NCBI RefSeq assembly: GCF_004345665.1
Contig: NZ_SLWR01000001.1
Span: 682,001 to 746,000 of the forward strand
From: Kribbella antiqua
GTDB lineage: Bacteria; Actinomycetota; Actinomycetes; Propionibacteriales; Kribbellaceae
Length of the DNA stretch: 64,000 nucleotides
Direction of reading: 5' to 3'
The notes beneath the pieces were generated by a model. The model saw only the letters and a list, made by a program, of their open reading frames with translations, made no database searches and had not been told where the DNA came from. A program made the position numbers and the translations under genes. Positions 37,731 through 45,627 of this stretch are shown piece by piece (positions within the stretch are counted from its first letter, which is position 1; every line of letters begins with the position of its first letter).

Positions 37731-38593
37731 GCGTCTCGGTACAGGTCGCGGGTCTCCGGGAGTGGCTCGAAACCGGCCGCCTTGTAGGTGGCGACGGCGC
37801 CGACGTTGAAGCTCGGGGTGCAGACGACCGCGCTCGACGACCCCAGCTGTTGTAGTTCGGCCGCGGCAGCGACCGTGATCGCCTGGCCGTAGCCGTTGCC
37901 TCGGTGTGCCCGGTGTACGCCCATCGGCTCCAGGAGTCCAGGCTTGCCCGGACCGGCCGACCACACCGTCACCGCCGCGACCGCGTTGCCCTCGGCGTCG
38001 TACCCGACCAGACACCGCGCGTCGGCGTACGGCACCCCCGCCGCCATGGCGTGCCACCGCTCGTCGGTGAACGTCGACCCGTCGAAGGACGCCCGCTGTA
38101 CGGCGGTCCGCACGGGCGCCCGCTCCGGCCTGACCACCTCGATCCGCAGACCCGGGTCCTCCACCGGCTCCGCGAGGTCACGCCGCAGTGGCGTCCACGG
38201 ATCGTCCGTGTGCCAGCCGTCCTTGGACAGCAGGTCCTTGATCAGCGCCCCGGCCGGCGCCTCGACGTACACCTTCCCTTCGATCAGTACGCCGCGTTCC
38301 GGCTCCGACACGTCCTCGACCAGCTGCCGCGCCAACTCCTCATCGCGTACGGCGCCCGGCGCGATCGCGAGCCGGAGCAGATCAGGCTCGTCCAGCAGCC
38401 CGGCGGCGAGAATCTGCACGTCCCGGCTCCACGTCCTGGTGGCCGCCGCCGTCTGCTCCACCCCAAACCGCCAGAACCACCCCAGATCCCCCGGATGCAG
38501 CTGAACGGGCGCCCCGTCGTACTGCCACTCCCGCAGCACCCCCACAACGTCGCCCAGCCCATCCACTCCCGGCTTCCCCAACTCAATCGCCAT
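37727..38593 (-). CDS. Two-domain GNAT-like acetyltransferase
   Basis: About 288 residues. The C-terminal half is a GNAT domain with the acetyl-CoA motif VHRAHRGNGYGQAITVAAAAE and the later NVGAVATYKAAGF. The N-terminal half appears to be a degenerate or specialised second domain (LREWQYDGAPVQLHPGDLGW). ATG at 38593 is chosen; the upstream in-frame sequence runs into the 145-bp repeat and is not protein-like. Acceptor unknown. Confidence 0.8.
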   Translation of the reverse strand: MAIELGKPGVDGLGDVVGVLREWQYDGAPVQLHPGDLGWFWRFGVEQTAAATRTWSRDVQILAAGLLDEPDLLRLAIAPGAVRDEELARQLVEDVSEPERGVLIEGKVYVEAPAGALIKDLLSKDGWHTDDPWTPLRRDLAEPVEDPGLRIEVVRPERAPVRTAVQRASFDGSTFTDERWHAMAAGVPYADARCLVGYDAEGNAVAAVTVWSAGPGKPGLLEPMGVHRAHRGNGYGQAITVAAAAELQQLGSSSAVVCTPSFNVGAVATYKAAGFEPLPETRDLYRDA

Positions 38594-38647
38594 ACCCCCG
38601 ATCACACACCACCCCACCGACACTCCGCACCCGACTTTCCGATGCGC

Positions 38648-38792
38648 GACCTTGAGCACCCACCGACCATTTCGCGGCCCCGCGCATGGTTGCCCCGTGC
38701 TCAAGGTCGAGACGAACCCGCCGAGGCTCCGACCTTCGGCACCCACCGACCACTTCCGCGCCGGATTTGTGGTTGAGGGGTGCTCAAGGTCG
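38648..38792. repeat. 145-bp double-hairpin repeat, copy A
   Basis: Two inverted-repeat hairpins in tandem. The first is bounded by GACCTTGAGCAC and GTGCTCAAGGTC; the second runs from GACCTTCGGCAC to a second GTGCTCAAGGTC-like end. An almost identical 145-bp copy is at 39953-40097, differing at about a dozen positions. The rest of 38594-38879 holds no gene; it contains TTGTCCACAG at 38818-38827, which resembles a lone DnaA box. The element looks like a dispersed REP/MITE-like repeat with no coding capacity. Confidence 0.85.
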
Positions 38793-38879
38793 AGGAGGCA
38801 CGACAGAGGGTTGGGAGTTGTCCACAGGCGCGTGGTCGGGGGCAGGCGGGGACGGGGTCTGTCACGGCAAGCTAAGTGG

Positions 38880-39899
38880 ATGGATCGACTCGCGTACGAC
38901 GTTCGCGGACGGCTGCACTCAGCCGTCCAGACTCCGCAACGCCGGCAGGTCCTGCTCGCGCTGGGGCTGGATGACGCCGATCTCCGGCGGCTGTTGCGGA
39001 AGCGTCAGCTGCAGCACCACCACGGGCACTACCTCGACGGACACATTGCCGAGGAGTTGGCGCGGATCGCCTGTGCGCAGGCCGCATACCCCGGCTCCGT
39101 GGTAAGTCACTTCAGTGCCGCTCAGCTGACCGGGCTTCGCACCTGGTCCGACAGCAAGCGTCCGTCCACGCCGCCGGTCGATGCGGTATGGCTGACCCGA
39201 CGTCCGGATGCCAAGCGGAATCAGCGTCGCCAGGACATCGTCGTACGCCGTGCAGGCCTGGCGGCAGCGGATCTCTCCCGGCACCAGTGGTTGCCGCTCA
39301 CGAGCCCCGCGCGAACGGTGGTCGACCTCGCCCGGGCGCTGCCGCTTCGCGAGGCGATTGTGACGGTCGACCACGCCTTACGGACTGGCATGTCGCTCGC
39401 CGAACTTGAGGCCGTACTCTTACGGCAGCACCGTTGGACCGGGATCCGTCGGGCCCGAATCGCGATCGATTTCGGCGATCCGAGGTCAGAGTCAGCGCTG
39501 GAGTCGATCGCGCGCACGATCTTTGCCGACGCGGGACTGCCCGCGCCGGTCCTTCAGGCTCAGTTCTGGGACGGTGCCCGCTGGATGCTCGAGCGCGTCG
39601 ACTTCTGGTGGCCACAGTTCCGAACCGTCGCCGAGGCCGACGGACTTGCGAAGTACGACGCCGATAGCCCTGAGGAGCGTCGGCTGCTGATCCGCCGCAG
39701 CCACCGCCGTGACCAGCGACTCAGCGATCGGGCCGTCGAGCTCGTTCACTTCGGCTGGGAAGACGCGCTCGATCCTCGCTCAGATCTACCCGCCCGCCTC
39801 CGCGAAGCCTTCCACCGAGGCACCTCCCGCCCCGGCGACGGACCGACCTGGCGGGCCCCTGACCCCCACGCCCCCGCTCTCTGGCTCCCCGCCGCCTGA
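38880..39899 (+). CDS. Putative PD-(D/E)XK nuclease-fold protein (AbiEi/DUF559-like)
   Basis: 339 residues. The N-terminal part has a winged-helix-like segment (RRQVLLALGLDDADLRRLL) and a central region of the type seen in type IV toxin-antitoxin AbiEi-like proteins (LPLTSPARTVVDLARALPL). The C-terminal part resembles a Vsr/DUF559 nuclease core with ESALESIARTIF, RVDFWWPQ and AEADGLAKYD giving E, D and ExD...K positions. The ATG is chosen because nothing upstream is protein-like. It sits between the two 145-bp repeats. Nuclease activity is an inference from motif spacing. Confidence 0.65.
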   Translation: MDRLAYDVRGRLHSAVQTPQRRQVLLALGLDDADLRRLLRKRQLQHHHGHYLDGHIAEELARIACAQAAYPGSVVSHFSAAQLTGLRTWSDSKRPSTPPVDAVWLTRRPDAKRNQRRQDIVVRRAGLAAADLSRHQWLPLTSPARTVVDLARALPLREAIVTVDHALRTGMSLAELEAVLLRQHRWTGIRRARIAIDFGDPRSESALESIARTIFADAGLPAPVLQAQFWDGARWMLERVDFWWPQFRTVAEADGLAKYDADSPEERRLLIRRSHRRDQRLSDRAVELVHFGWEDALDPRSDLPARLREAFHRGTSRPGDGPTWRAPDPHAPALWLPAA

Positions 39900-39952
39900 T
39901 CCGCGCGAGCCCGTGCCACCCACGTGGTCGGCGCCCCGCGGGGCTTCGCGTC

Positions 39953-40097
39953 GACCTTGAGCACCCACCAACCATTTCGCGGCCCTGCGAATGGTTGACC
40001 CGTGCTCAAGGTCGAGACGAACGCGCCGAGGCTCCGACCTTGGGCACCCACCGACCACCTCCGCGGCGGATCTGTGGTTGGTGGGTGCTCAAGGTCG
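39953..40097. repeat. 145-bp double-hairpin repeat, copy B
   Basis: Second copy of the element at 38648-38792, same length and orientation, about 92 percent identical by eye. Several differences fall in hairpin arms or loops, and the second hairpin is better paired here (GGCACCCACC facing GGTGGGTGC). Both outer ends are the GACCTT.../...AAGGTC inverted repeat. With copy A it brackets the PD-(D/E)XK-like gene as direct repeats. Confidence 0.85.
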
Positions 40098-40126
40098 CCC
40101 TGGTCGTCGGGTACGGCGGATGCCGC

Positions 40127-40160
40127 GGGGGCGGGTGGTGGAGGGGTGGGGGGTTTGGGG
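40127..40160 (+). other. G-quadruplex-like tract
   Basis: Five runs of three or more G (GGGGG, GGG, GGGG, GGGGGG, GGGG) with loops of one to seven bases, on the coding strand 55 bases before the HesB-like start. It meets the usual pattern for an intramolecular quadruplex. Function is unproven. Confidence 0.5.
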
Positions 40161-40214
40161 ATTTTGCGAGCGGGCACGAGGCGGGCTCAGTGATGTCTAG
40201 TGCTTGGAGTAGTT

Positions 40215-40535
40215 GTGCTTACCCTGACTGAGAACGCGACTCTGGTGATCAAGAGCATTACGGGGGTTGAGGGCGCGCCGGAGGGGGCCGGGGTGCGGAT
40301 CTCGCAGGAGGATCCGGCGAACCCGGCCCTGGCGGTGACGACGACCGAGGCGCCAGTGCCTGGTGATCAAGTGGTCGAGGAGGCCGGCGCGCGGGTGTTC
40401 CTCGAGCAGAATGCCGCGAACGCGCTGGACGACAAGATCCTGGACGCCGCAGTCGACGACAAGGGCGGCGTCGAGTTCCTGCTGGTGCCCCAGCCGGGCG
40501 CCGGGCGGGAGAACGGTGCCGCCCCGACCGCCTGA
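40215..40535 (+). CDS. HesB/IscA-like (Fe-S biosynthesis domain) protein lacking cysteines
   Basis: About 106 residues. The fold resembles A-type iron-sulfur carriers: TLTENATLVIKSITG, GAGVRISQE, and GARVFLEQNAANALDDKILDAAVD in place of the usual active-site strand. The conserved Cys residues of IscA/ErpA are absent, so cluster binding of the classical type is unlikely. GTG at 40215 has GGAG six bases upstream. Followed at once by a strong terminator. Confidence 0.75.
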   Translation: MLTLTENATLVIKSITGVEGAPEGAGVRISQEDPANPALAVTTTEAPVPGDQVVEEAGARVFLEQNAANALDDKILDAAVDDKGGVEFLLVPQPGAGRENGAAPTA

Positions 40536-40543
40536 GTAAGTCG

Positions 40544-40588
40544 CGTAACGGCCGGGACCTGCCCCTTTCCGCGGTCCCGGCCGTTACG
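40544..40588. terminator. Bidirectional hairpin terminator
   Basis: Perfect 16-bp inverted repeat (left arm 40544-40559 CGTAACGGCCGGGACC, right arm 40573-40588) with a 13-base loop, between the ends of the HesB-like gene and the convergent ABC exporter gene. No T-tract. Confidence 0.82.
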
Positions 40589-40594
40589 TATGCC

Positions 40595-42391
40595 CTAAAG
40601 CTCGCTGCGCTGCGCGATCCAGCTGTCGTGCAGCCGGGTGTAGACGCCGCCGGCGCCGACGAGCTCGTCGTGCGGACCGCGTTCGACGATTTCGCCGTTG
40701 TCGAAGACCAGCACCTCGTCGGCAGCCTCGGCGGTCGACAACCGGTGCGCGATGGTGACCGACGTACGCCCCGCCATCAGCCGCTCCAGGGCCGCGTTGA
40801 CGCGGACCTCGGTGCCGGGGTCGACCGCGGACGTCGCCTCGTCCAGCACCAGCAGGTCGGGGTCGGCGATGTTCGCGCGTACGAGCGCCACCAGTTGCCG
40901 CTCACCGGCCGACAACGACTCACCGCGCTGACCGACCGGCGAGTCCAGCCCGTCCGGCAGCGACTCCAGCCAGTCCGTCAGCCCGAGCGACTCGAACGCC
41001 TCCAGGAGCTGGGCGTCCGTTACCTCGGGACGCCCGAAGCGCACGTTCTCCGCCAGCGACGCGTCAAAGAGATACCCGTCCTGCGGCACCATCACCACTC
41101 GCTCCCGCAGCGAAACGAACGAGATCTCCCGCGCGTCCACCCCATCCAGCAGCACGGCGCCGGACGTCGGATCCATCAGCCGGGTCAGCAGCTTCGCGAA
41201 CGTAGTCTTCCCCGACCCGGTCTCCCCCACCACCGCGACGCGCCGATGCGGCTCCAGTCGTACGTCGACATCCCGCAGTACCAGATCCCCTTCGGGATAA
41301 GCGAAATCGACGTCGGAGAACTCGACCGAGATCGGCCCACGCGCCTGCACCACACCCGACTCCCCGGGGTCCACGACGTCGGCCGGCGTCGCGATCACGC
41401 CCAGCACCCGCCGCCAACCGGCGAAGGCGCTCTGCGCATCCGTCAGCACCTGCGTCGCGATCTGCACCGGATCGGAGAACAGCGCGACCAGGAACATGAA
41501 CGCCAGGATCTCCCCCAGCGTCGCCTGCTTGTCCACTCCCAGCAGTACGCCGGCCGTCAGCACCCCGGCGTTGGCCAGACCGGCCGCCAGACCACCGATC
41601 GAGAAAGTGATTCCGGTGATCGCCTGCGCCCGGGTCGCCGTACGGCGGTAGTCCTCGATGGAGCCGTCGATGCGCTGCTGCGTCCGCTGCTCGATCGCGT
41701 ACGCCCGCACCACCTGCGCGCCGACAACCGGCTCCGCGATCGCGGACAGCATCTCGCCGACCTTCGCGCGGACGACGCCGTACGCCGCGGACATCAACCG
41801 CTGCAGGTACTTGAGGCTGGCGAACAGCGGCACGAAGCAGATCAGCACGACCAGCGCGAGCTGCCAGGAGTAGAAGAACATCACCACGGTCGCGAGCAGC
41901 ATCTGCCCGATGCTGACCAGGAAGATGAACCCGCCGAACTGCAGGAACTGCGACACCGTGTCCACGTCCGACGTCACCCGGCTGACCAGCGCACCACGCC
42001 GCTCGGTGCTCTGCGTCAGCACCGGCAGGTCGTGCACATGCCGGAACGCCTTGATCCGCATCGTCGCCAGCCCGCGCTCGGAGTTGATCGCGAGCCGCAC
42101 GGTCGTCAGGTACGACGCCCCGGCGGTGACCAGCACGCCCGCCGCGCAGACCACACACATCCACGCGACGTACGACATGTCCGGGCCACCCGCGCCGGTC
42201 AGGCCCTTGTCGATGGTCTGCTGCACAGCGATCGGTACGACGATCCGCCCAGCCGTCATGGTCAGCGCGAGCAGCGCGGTGATCCACCAGCCCTGCGCCA
42301 GCTCCGGCGACACCCGCAGGCCCTGCCGCAGTGTCGCGAGACCACCCGCGTCATCGCCGTGATCAAGCCGGGTTGCTTCTGCCGCGCTCAC
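40595..42391 (-). CDS. Heterodimeric ABC exporter half-transporter, canonical catalytic site
   Basis: 598 residues: six-helix transmembrane domain followed by a nucleotide-binding domain. Walker A is GETGSGKTT, Walker B is LLVLDEATSAVD with the catalytic Glu, and the switch His is in TIAHRLST. The signature is degenerate (LSAGERQL instead of LSGGQ). This pattern, with the complementary defects in its partner, is typical of asymmetric exporters of the TM287/288 or BmrCD kind. Translationally coupled to the partner gene by a four-base overlap. Substrate unknown; multidrug or lipid export is possible. Confidence 0.9.
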   Translation of the reverse strand: MSAAEATRLDHGDDAGGLATLRQGLRVSPELAQGWWITALLALTMTAGRIVVPIAVQQTIDKGLTGAGGPDMSYVAWMCVVCAAGVLVTAGASYLTTVRLAINSERGLATMRIKAFRHVHDLPVLTQSTERRGALVSRVTSDVDTVSQFLQFGGFIFLVSIGQMLLATVVMFFYSWQLALVVLICFVPLFASLKYLQRLMSAAYGVVRAKVGEMLSAIAEPVVGAQVVRAYAIEQRTQQRIDGSIEDYRRTATRAQAITGITFSIGGLAAGLANAGVLTAGVLLGVDKQATLGEILAFMFLVALFSDPVQIATQVLTDAQSAFAGWRRVLGVIATPADVVDPGESGVVQARGPISVEFSDVDFAYPEGDLVLRDVDVRLEPHRRVAVVGETGSGKTTFAKLLTRLMDPTSGAVLLDGVDAREISFVSLRERVVMVPQDGYLFDASLAENVRFGRPEVTDAQLLEAFESLGLTDWLESLPDGLDSPVGQRGESLSAGERQLVALVRANIADPDLLVLDEATSAVDPGTEVRVNAALERLMAGRTSVTIAHRLSTAEAADEVLVFDNGEIVERGPHDELVGAGGVYTRLHDSWIAQRSEL

Positions 42392-44235
42392 GCGGAAGCT
42401 CCTTCCGCATCCAAGTCATCTATCTCGGCGGCCAACTCCGCCTCTTCCTGCCGCCGGGCCGCGTCCTTCTCGTAAGCGTCGACCAGATCCCGGTAGGCGG
42501 CCGACTTCTGCTGCAGCTCCAGATGCGTGCCCTGCGCCGTGATCCGGCCCTCGTCCAGGAACAGCACCTCGTCAGCGAGCGAGATCGTCGCCTTCCGGTA
42601 GGCGATGACCAGCACGGTCGTCGCGGCCTGAGAGTCCCGTACGGCGGAACGCAGCCCGGCCAGGATCCGCGCCTCGACCTGCGGGTCCACCGCGCTGGTC
42701 GCGTCGTCCAGGATCAACAGCCGTGGTCGCCGTACCAGGGCCCGCGCCAGCGCGATTCGTTGCCGCTGGCCACCGGACAGCGTCGTACCGCGCTCGCCCA
42801 CCTTGGTGTCGAGACCGTCCGGCAGGGACTTCACGAAGCCGTCGCCCTGGGCGATCCGCAAGGCGTCCCAGACGTCCTCGTCGCCGTAGTCGCCGCCGAG
42901 CGTGATGTTGCCCCGGATCGTGTCGTCGAACAGGAACGCGGTCTGCGCCACCAGGGCGACCGATCCGGCCAGCTCGTCCCGGGCCAGGGACCGCAGGTCG
43001 ACGCCGTCGACCTTGACCGCACCTTCCTCGGGATCGACCAGCCGGGTGAGCAGCGTCGTCATCGTCGACTTCCCGGCGCCGGTCGGACCGACCATCGCGA
43101 CCGTCCGGCCCGGCTCGACGGTGAAGTCGACCCCGGTCAGCACGTCCCGATTGGGCAGGTACCCGAACCGCACGCCCGACACCTCGAGCCGGGCGGCCTC
43201 GGTCGACGTCAGCCGCTGGTCGCCGTACTCCATGCCACCCTCGGCGGTCAGGACCCGCTGCACGCGATCCCAGCCGACGACCGAGCGCGGCAACTCACCG
43301 AGCACCCACCCCAGCGCCCGGATCGGGAAGCCGATCAGCGTGAACAGGAACGCCACCTGTACGACGTCGCCCGCATCGGCAGCGCCCGACCGGACCCGGC
43401 CGACACCGACCAGCAGCACGGCGAGCACCCCGAGCCTGGGCAGACCGTCGATCACCGGGTCGAACATGCCGCGCGCCTTGTTGACCGCGATGTTCGCGTC
43501 CCGGAGCGCGTACGTCGGGGTCCGGAAGCGCTCGGTCTCGGCAGCCTCGCGGCCCAGCGTCTTCACCACGAGCGCGCCGTCGAAAGACTCGTGCGCGACC
43601 TCGGAGACATCCGCGCGCAACTGCTGCGCCCGGGTCGCGAGCGGCTGCAGGTAGCGCTGGAAGATCACGTTCGCCACGAACACCAGTGGGAACACCAGAC
43701 AACCGACCACCGCGAGCCAGACATCGGCCGCGAACATCGCGGCGGTCGCGAACCCCAGCATCGCGATCACGCCGATGGCCATCGGCAGCGGAGCGATCAC
43801 GAACCAGATCGACTCCACGTCCGCGTTGGCGTTCGACAACAACATGCCCGTCGGGTGCTGGTGGTGCCACTCGAGCGGAAGCTTCAGGTACTGCCGGGTG
43901 ACGCGGCGCCGGTACGTCGCCTGCAGCCGGAACTGCATGATGCCGGCTCCGATGCGTCGCCCGACCACCCCGATCGCGCGCAGGACGGCGATGCCGAGGA
44001 AGAGCGAGATCAGCGAGGCGACCGCGCCGAAGGTGGTGTCACCCCGCTCCAGCGCCGGCCGGATGACGTGGTCGGTCGCCCAGCCCAGCGCCCACCCGTC
44101 GGCCACCGTCATCGCGCCGTACACCATGCTCGCCAGCACGGACAGGGCGAAGACCCACGGCTCCTCCCAGACCGCGACGCGCAGCACGGCGAACCCTCGC
44201 CGAGTGACGCTGCCCTTGTCTGGGACTTTCGGCAT
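42388..44235 (-). CDS. Heterodimeric ABC exporter half-transporter, degenerate catalytic site
   Basis: About 615 residues, exporter-type membrane domain plus nucleotide-binding domain. Walker A GPTGAGKST and signature LSGGQRQR are intact, but Walker B ends LLILDDATSAVD (Asp for catalytic Glu) and the switch reads VIAYRKAT (Tyr for His). The heterodimer thus has one working and one degenerate ATP site. C-terminal tail is charged and likely helical (AYEKDAARRQEEAELAAEID). ATG at 44235 is preferred; an upstream ATG at 44268 is in frame. Confidence 0.9.
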   Translation of the reverse strand: MPKVPDKGSVTRRGFAVLRVAVWEEPWVFALSVLASMVYGAMTVADGWALGWATDHVIRPALERGDTTFGAVASLISLFLGIAVLRAIGVVGRRIGAGIMQFRLQATYRRRVTRQYLKLPLEWHHQHPTGMLLSNANADVESIWFVIAPLPMAIGVIAMLGFATAAMFAADVWLAVVGCLVFPLVFVANVIFQRYLQPLATRAQQLRADVSEVAHESFDGALVVKTLGREAAETERFRTPTYALRDANIAVNKARGMFDPVIDGLPRLGVLAVLLVGVGRVRSGAADAGDVVQVAFLFTLIGFPIRALGWVLGELPRSVVGWDRVQRVLTAEGGMEYGDQRLTSTEAARLEVSGVRFGYLPNRDVLTGVDFTVEPGRTVAMVGPTGAGKSTMTTLLTRLVDPEEGAVKVDGVDLRSLARDELAGSVALVAQTAFLFDDTIRGNITLGGDYGDEDVWDALRIAQGDGFVKSLPDGLDTKVGERGTTLSGGQRQRIALARALVRRPRLLILDDATSAVDPQVEARILAGLRSAVRDSQAATTVLVIAYRKATISLADEVLFLDEGRITAQGTHLELQQKSAAYRDLVDAYEKDAARRQEEAELAAEIDDLDAEGASA

Positions 44236-44335
44236 GGGCAAGACGCTCTCCAGGACAGTCAGGTGCATAAACCGGGCACAGGCATGACAACGATTGACAT
44301 TCTGCCACTCACCACCGACAACCTACGATCGACTT

Positions 44336-44977
44336 ATGACCGACTACAGCCGGGTGGAACGTCTTGCTCTGTGTGACCTCTTCGACCGGCTCGGGCCGGA
44401 TCAGCCGACGCTCTGCGACGGGTGGTCGACGTACGACCTGGCCGTCCATCTGTATGTGCGGGAGGCCGATCCGATGGCCGGCCCGGGCATCATGATCCCG
44501 TCGCTGTCAGACACCACCGAGCGGCGGATGGCGAAGGCGAAGGCGCAGTACAGCTTCGCCGAGGTCGTCGACAGGGTGCGCAACGGTCCGCCGACGCTCT
44601 CGATCTACTCGTTCCCGAAGTTCGGTCACCAGCTCAACACGACCGAGTACTTCGTCCATCACGAGGACGTCCGGCGCGCTCAGCCGTCGTACGACGTCCG
44701 CGCGCTGCCGGCGGAGCAGCAGGCCGGGCTTTGGAAGGCGGTCCGGCTGGCTGCCAAGTCGATGACGCGGAAGGCGCCGAGCGGTCTGGTCCTGCGGTTG
44801 CCGGACGGCAGGACGTCGGTCGCGAAGAAGCCGACCGAGCTGGGTTCGGTGACGGTGACCGGTGAGCCGTCGGAGCTGGTGCTGTTCTGCTTCGGCCGGC
44901 AGCAGGTGGCCGACGTACAGCTGGATGGGGACGCGGAGACGGTCTCGCGGCTCCGCTCGGCATCATTTGGGGTCTGA
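44336..44977 (+). CDS. TIGR03085 family protein (DinB/maleylpyruvate isomerase-like)
   Basis: 213 residues. The N-terminal four-helix metal-binding domain begins SRVERLALCDLFDRLGPDQP with the family's LCDGWSTYDLAVHLYVRE, and the later HQLNTTEYFVHHEDVRRA supplies further His/Glu positions. In many actinobacteria this gene lies between hisF and hisI. A -10-like TACGAT ends seven bases before the ATG, so the message may be leaderless. Function unknown; some relatives are mycothiol-dependent enzymes. Its end overlaps the convergent DedA gene. Confidence 0.85.
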   Translation: MTDYSRVERLALCDLFDRLGPDQPTLCDGWSTYDLAVHLYVREADPMAGPGIMIPSLSDTTERRMAKAKAQYSFAEVVDRVRNGPPTLSIYSFPKFGHQLNTTEYFVHHEDVRRAQPSYDVRALPAEQQAGLWKAVRLAAKSMTRKAPSGLVLRLPDGRTSVAKKPTELGSVTVTGEPSELVLFCFGRQQVADVQLDGDAETVSRLRSASFGV

Positions 44978-45547
44978 ACTCTTCTTCCGCGCTCGCCGGA
45001 CCAGACTGCTGACCACAGTCGTGAGCATCACCAACACGATCGCTGCGACCACGCCCTGCCAGGGCTCGTCGAAGAGCACGTAGCCGAGCAGGCCGATCGC
45101 CATGTAGACCGCGGCCCAGAGCGACGACGCGGTGAGGTCCACGAGCGCGAACCGCTCCCAGCGGTAGCCGGCAAGCCCGGCCGCGAGCAGCACCGGCACC
45201 CGTCCACCCGGGATCAACCGGGACGTCAGCAACACGCCGATCTCGTGCTCGGCCAACCGGTCCCGCAGCGCGTCCAGCGACGCGTTGTCGCGCAGCCAGC
45301 CGACCCGTTTCGCCAGCCGCTCACCGCCGAACCGGCATCCGGCGTACACGATCAGGTCTCCGACATACGCACCGCCCGCCCCCGCGATCAGCACCCCGAC
45401 GAGCCCGATCGGATTCCAGTGCGTTGCCAGTACGGCGCCCGCCGACACCGCAGCGCCGGTCGGCAGCACGGGAAGGACCGCGCCGAGCAAGACAGCCCCG
45501 GCCAGGGCGAAGAGGTACCAAACATCGAAGCGGGTGTCACCGCTCAT
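44963..45547 (-). CDS. DedA (SNARE-associated/VTT) family membrane protein
   Basis: 194 residues with about five hydrophobic segments. The family blocks are GAGGAYVGDLIVYAGCRFGG and SRLIPGGRVPVLLAAGLAGY (the R-x-x-PGxR region implicated in lipid scrambling or proton coupling), followed by a C-terminal helix and a basic tail. Its start codon lies inside a hairpin repeat. DedA proteins act in lipid carrier or phospholipid translocation; the substrate here is not known. Confidence 0.88.
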   Translation of the reverse strand: MSGDTRFDVWYLFALAGAVLLGAVLPVLPTGAAVSAGAVLATHWNPIGLVGVLIAGAGGAYVGDLIVYAGCRFGGERLAKRVGWLRDNASLDALRDRLAEHEIGVLLTSRLIPGGRVPVLLAAGLAGYRWERFALVDLTASSLWAAVYMAIGLLGYVLFDEPWQGVVAAIVLVMLTTVVSSLVRRARKKSSDPK

Positions 45548-45627
45548 CCGCGTCCTCGCTTCGCTCCGGGCGCGGATGAGGCACGAGCACGCTGTACTTG
45601 ACTTGTGAACTCGCTTCGCTCGTTCAC
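45543..45627. repeat. Pair of hairpins sharing CTCGCTTCGCTC
   Basis: Hairpin 1 pairs CTCATCCGCG (45543-45552) with CGCGGATGAG (45571-45580) and includes the DedA start codon. Hairpin 2 pairs GTGAAC (45605-45610) with GTTCAC (45622-45627) and includes the MBL stop codon. Both loops contain the identical 12-mer CTCGCTTCGCTC (45555-45566 and 45610-45621). Probably a small palindromic repeat that also works as transcript-end structure for the MBL gene. Confidence 0.65.

Larger units (their letters stand above)
39900..40214. other. Gene-free stretch with repeat B and G-rich run
   Basis: No plausible gene is seen. It contains the second 145-bp repeat (39953-40097), then a G-rich tract with potential to form a quadruplex, then the leader of the HesB-like gene. 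The only ribosome site seen is GGAG at 40205-40208. Confidence 0.6.

Noticed and set aside
38818..38827. DnaA-box-like TTGTCCACAG as sign of a replication origin
   Set aside because: A single near-match with no cluster of boxes, no AT-rich stretch and no dnaA or dnaN nearby.
38652..38879. N-terminal extension of the PD-(D/E)XK-like protein into repeat A
   Set aside because: The extra residues are encoded by the hairpin repeat itself, the same repeat produces similar peptides at copy B, and the protein-like sequence begins at the ATG at 38880.
38648..40097. The two 145-bp repeats as a CRISPR array
   Set aside because: Only two copies, each far too long, with a complete gene between them and no cas genes.
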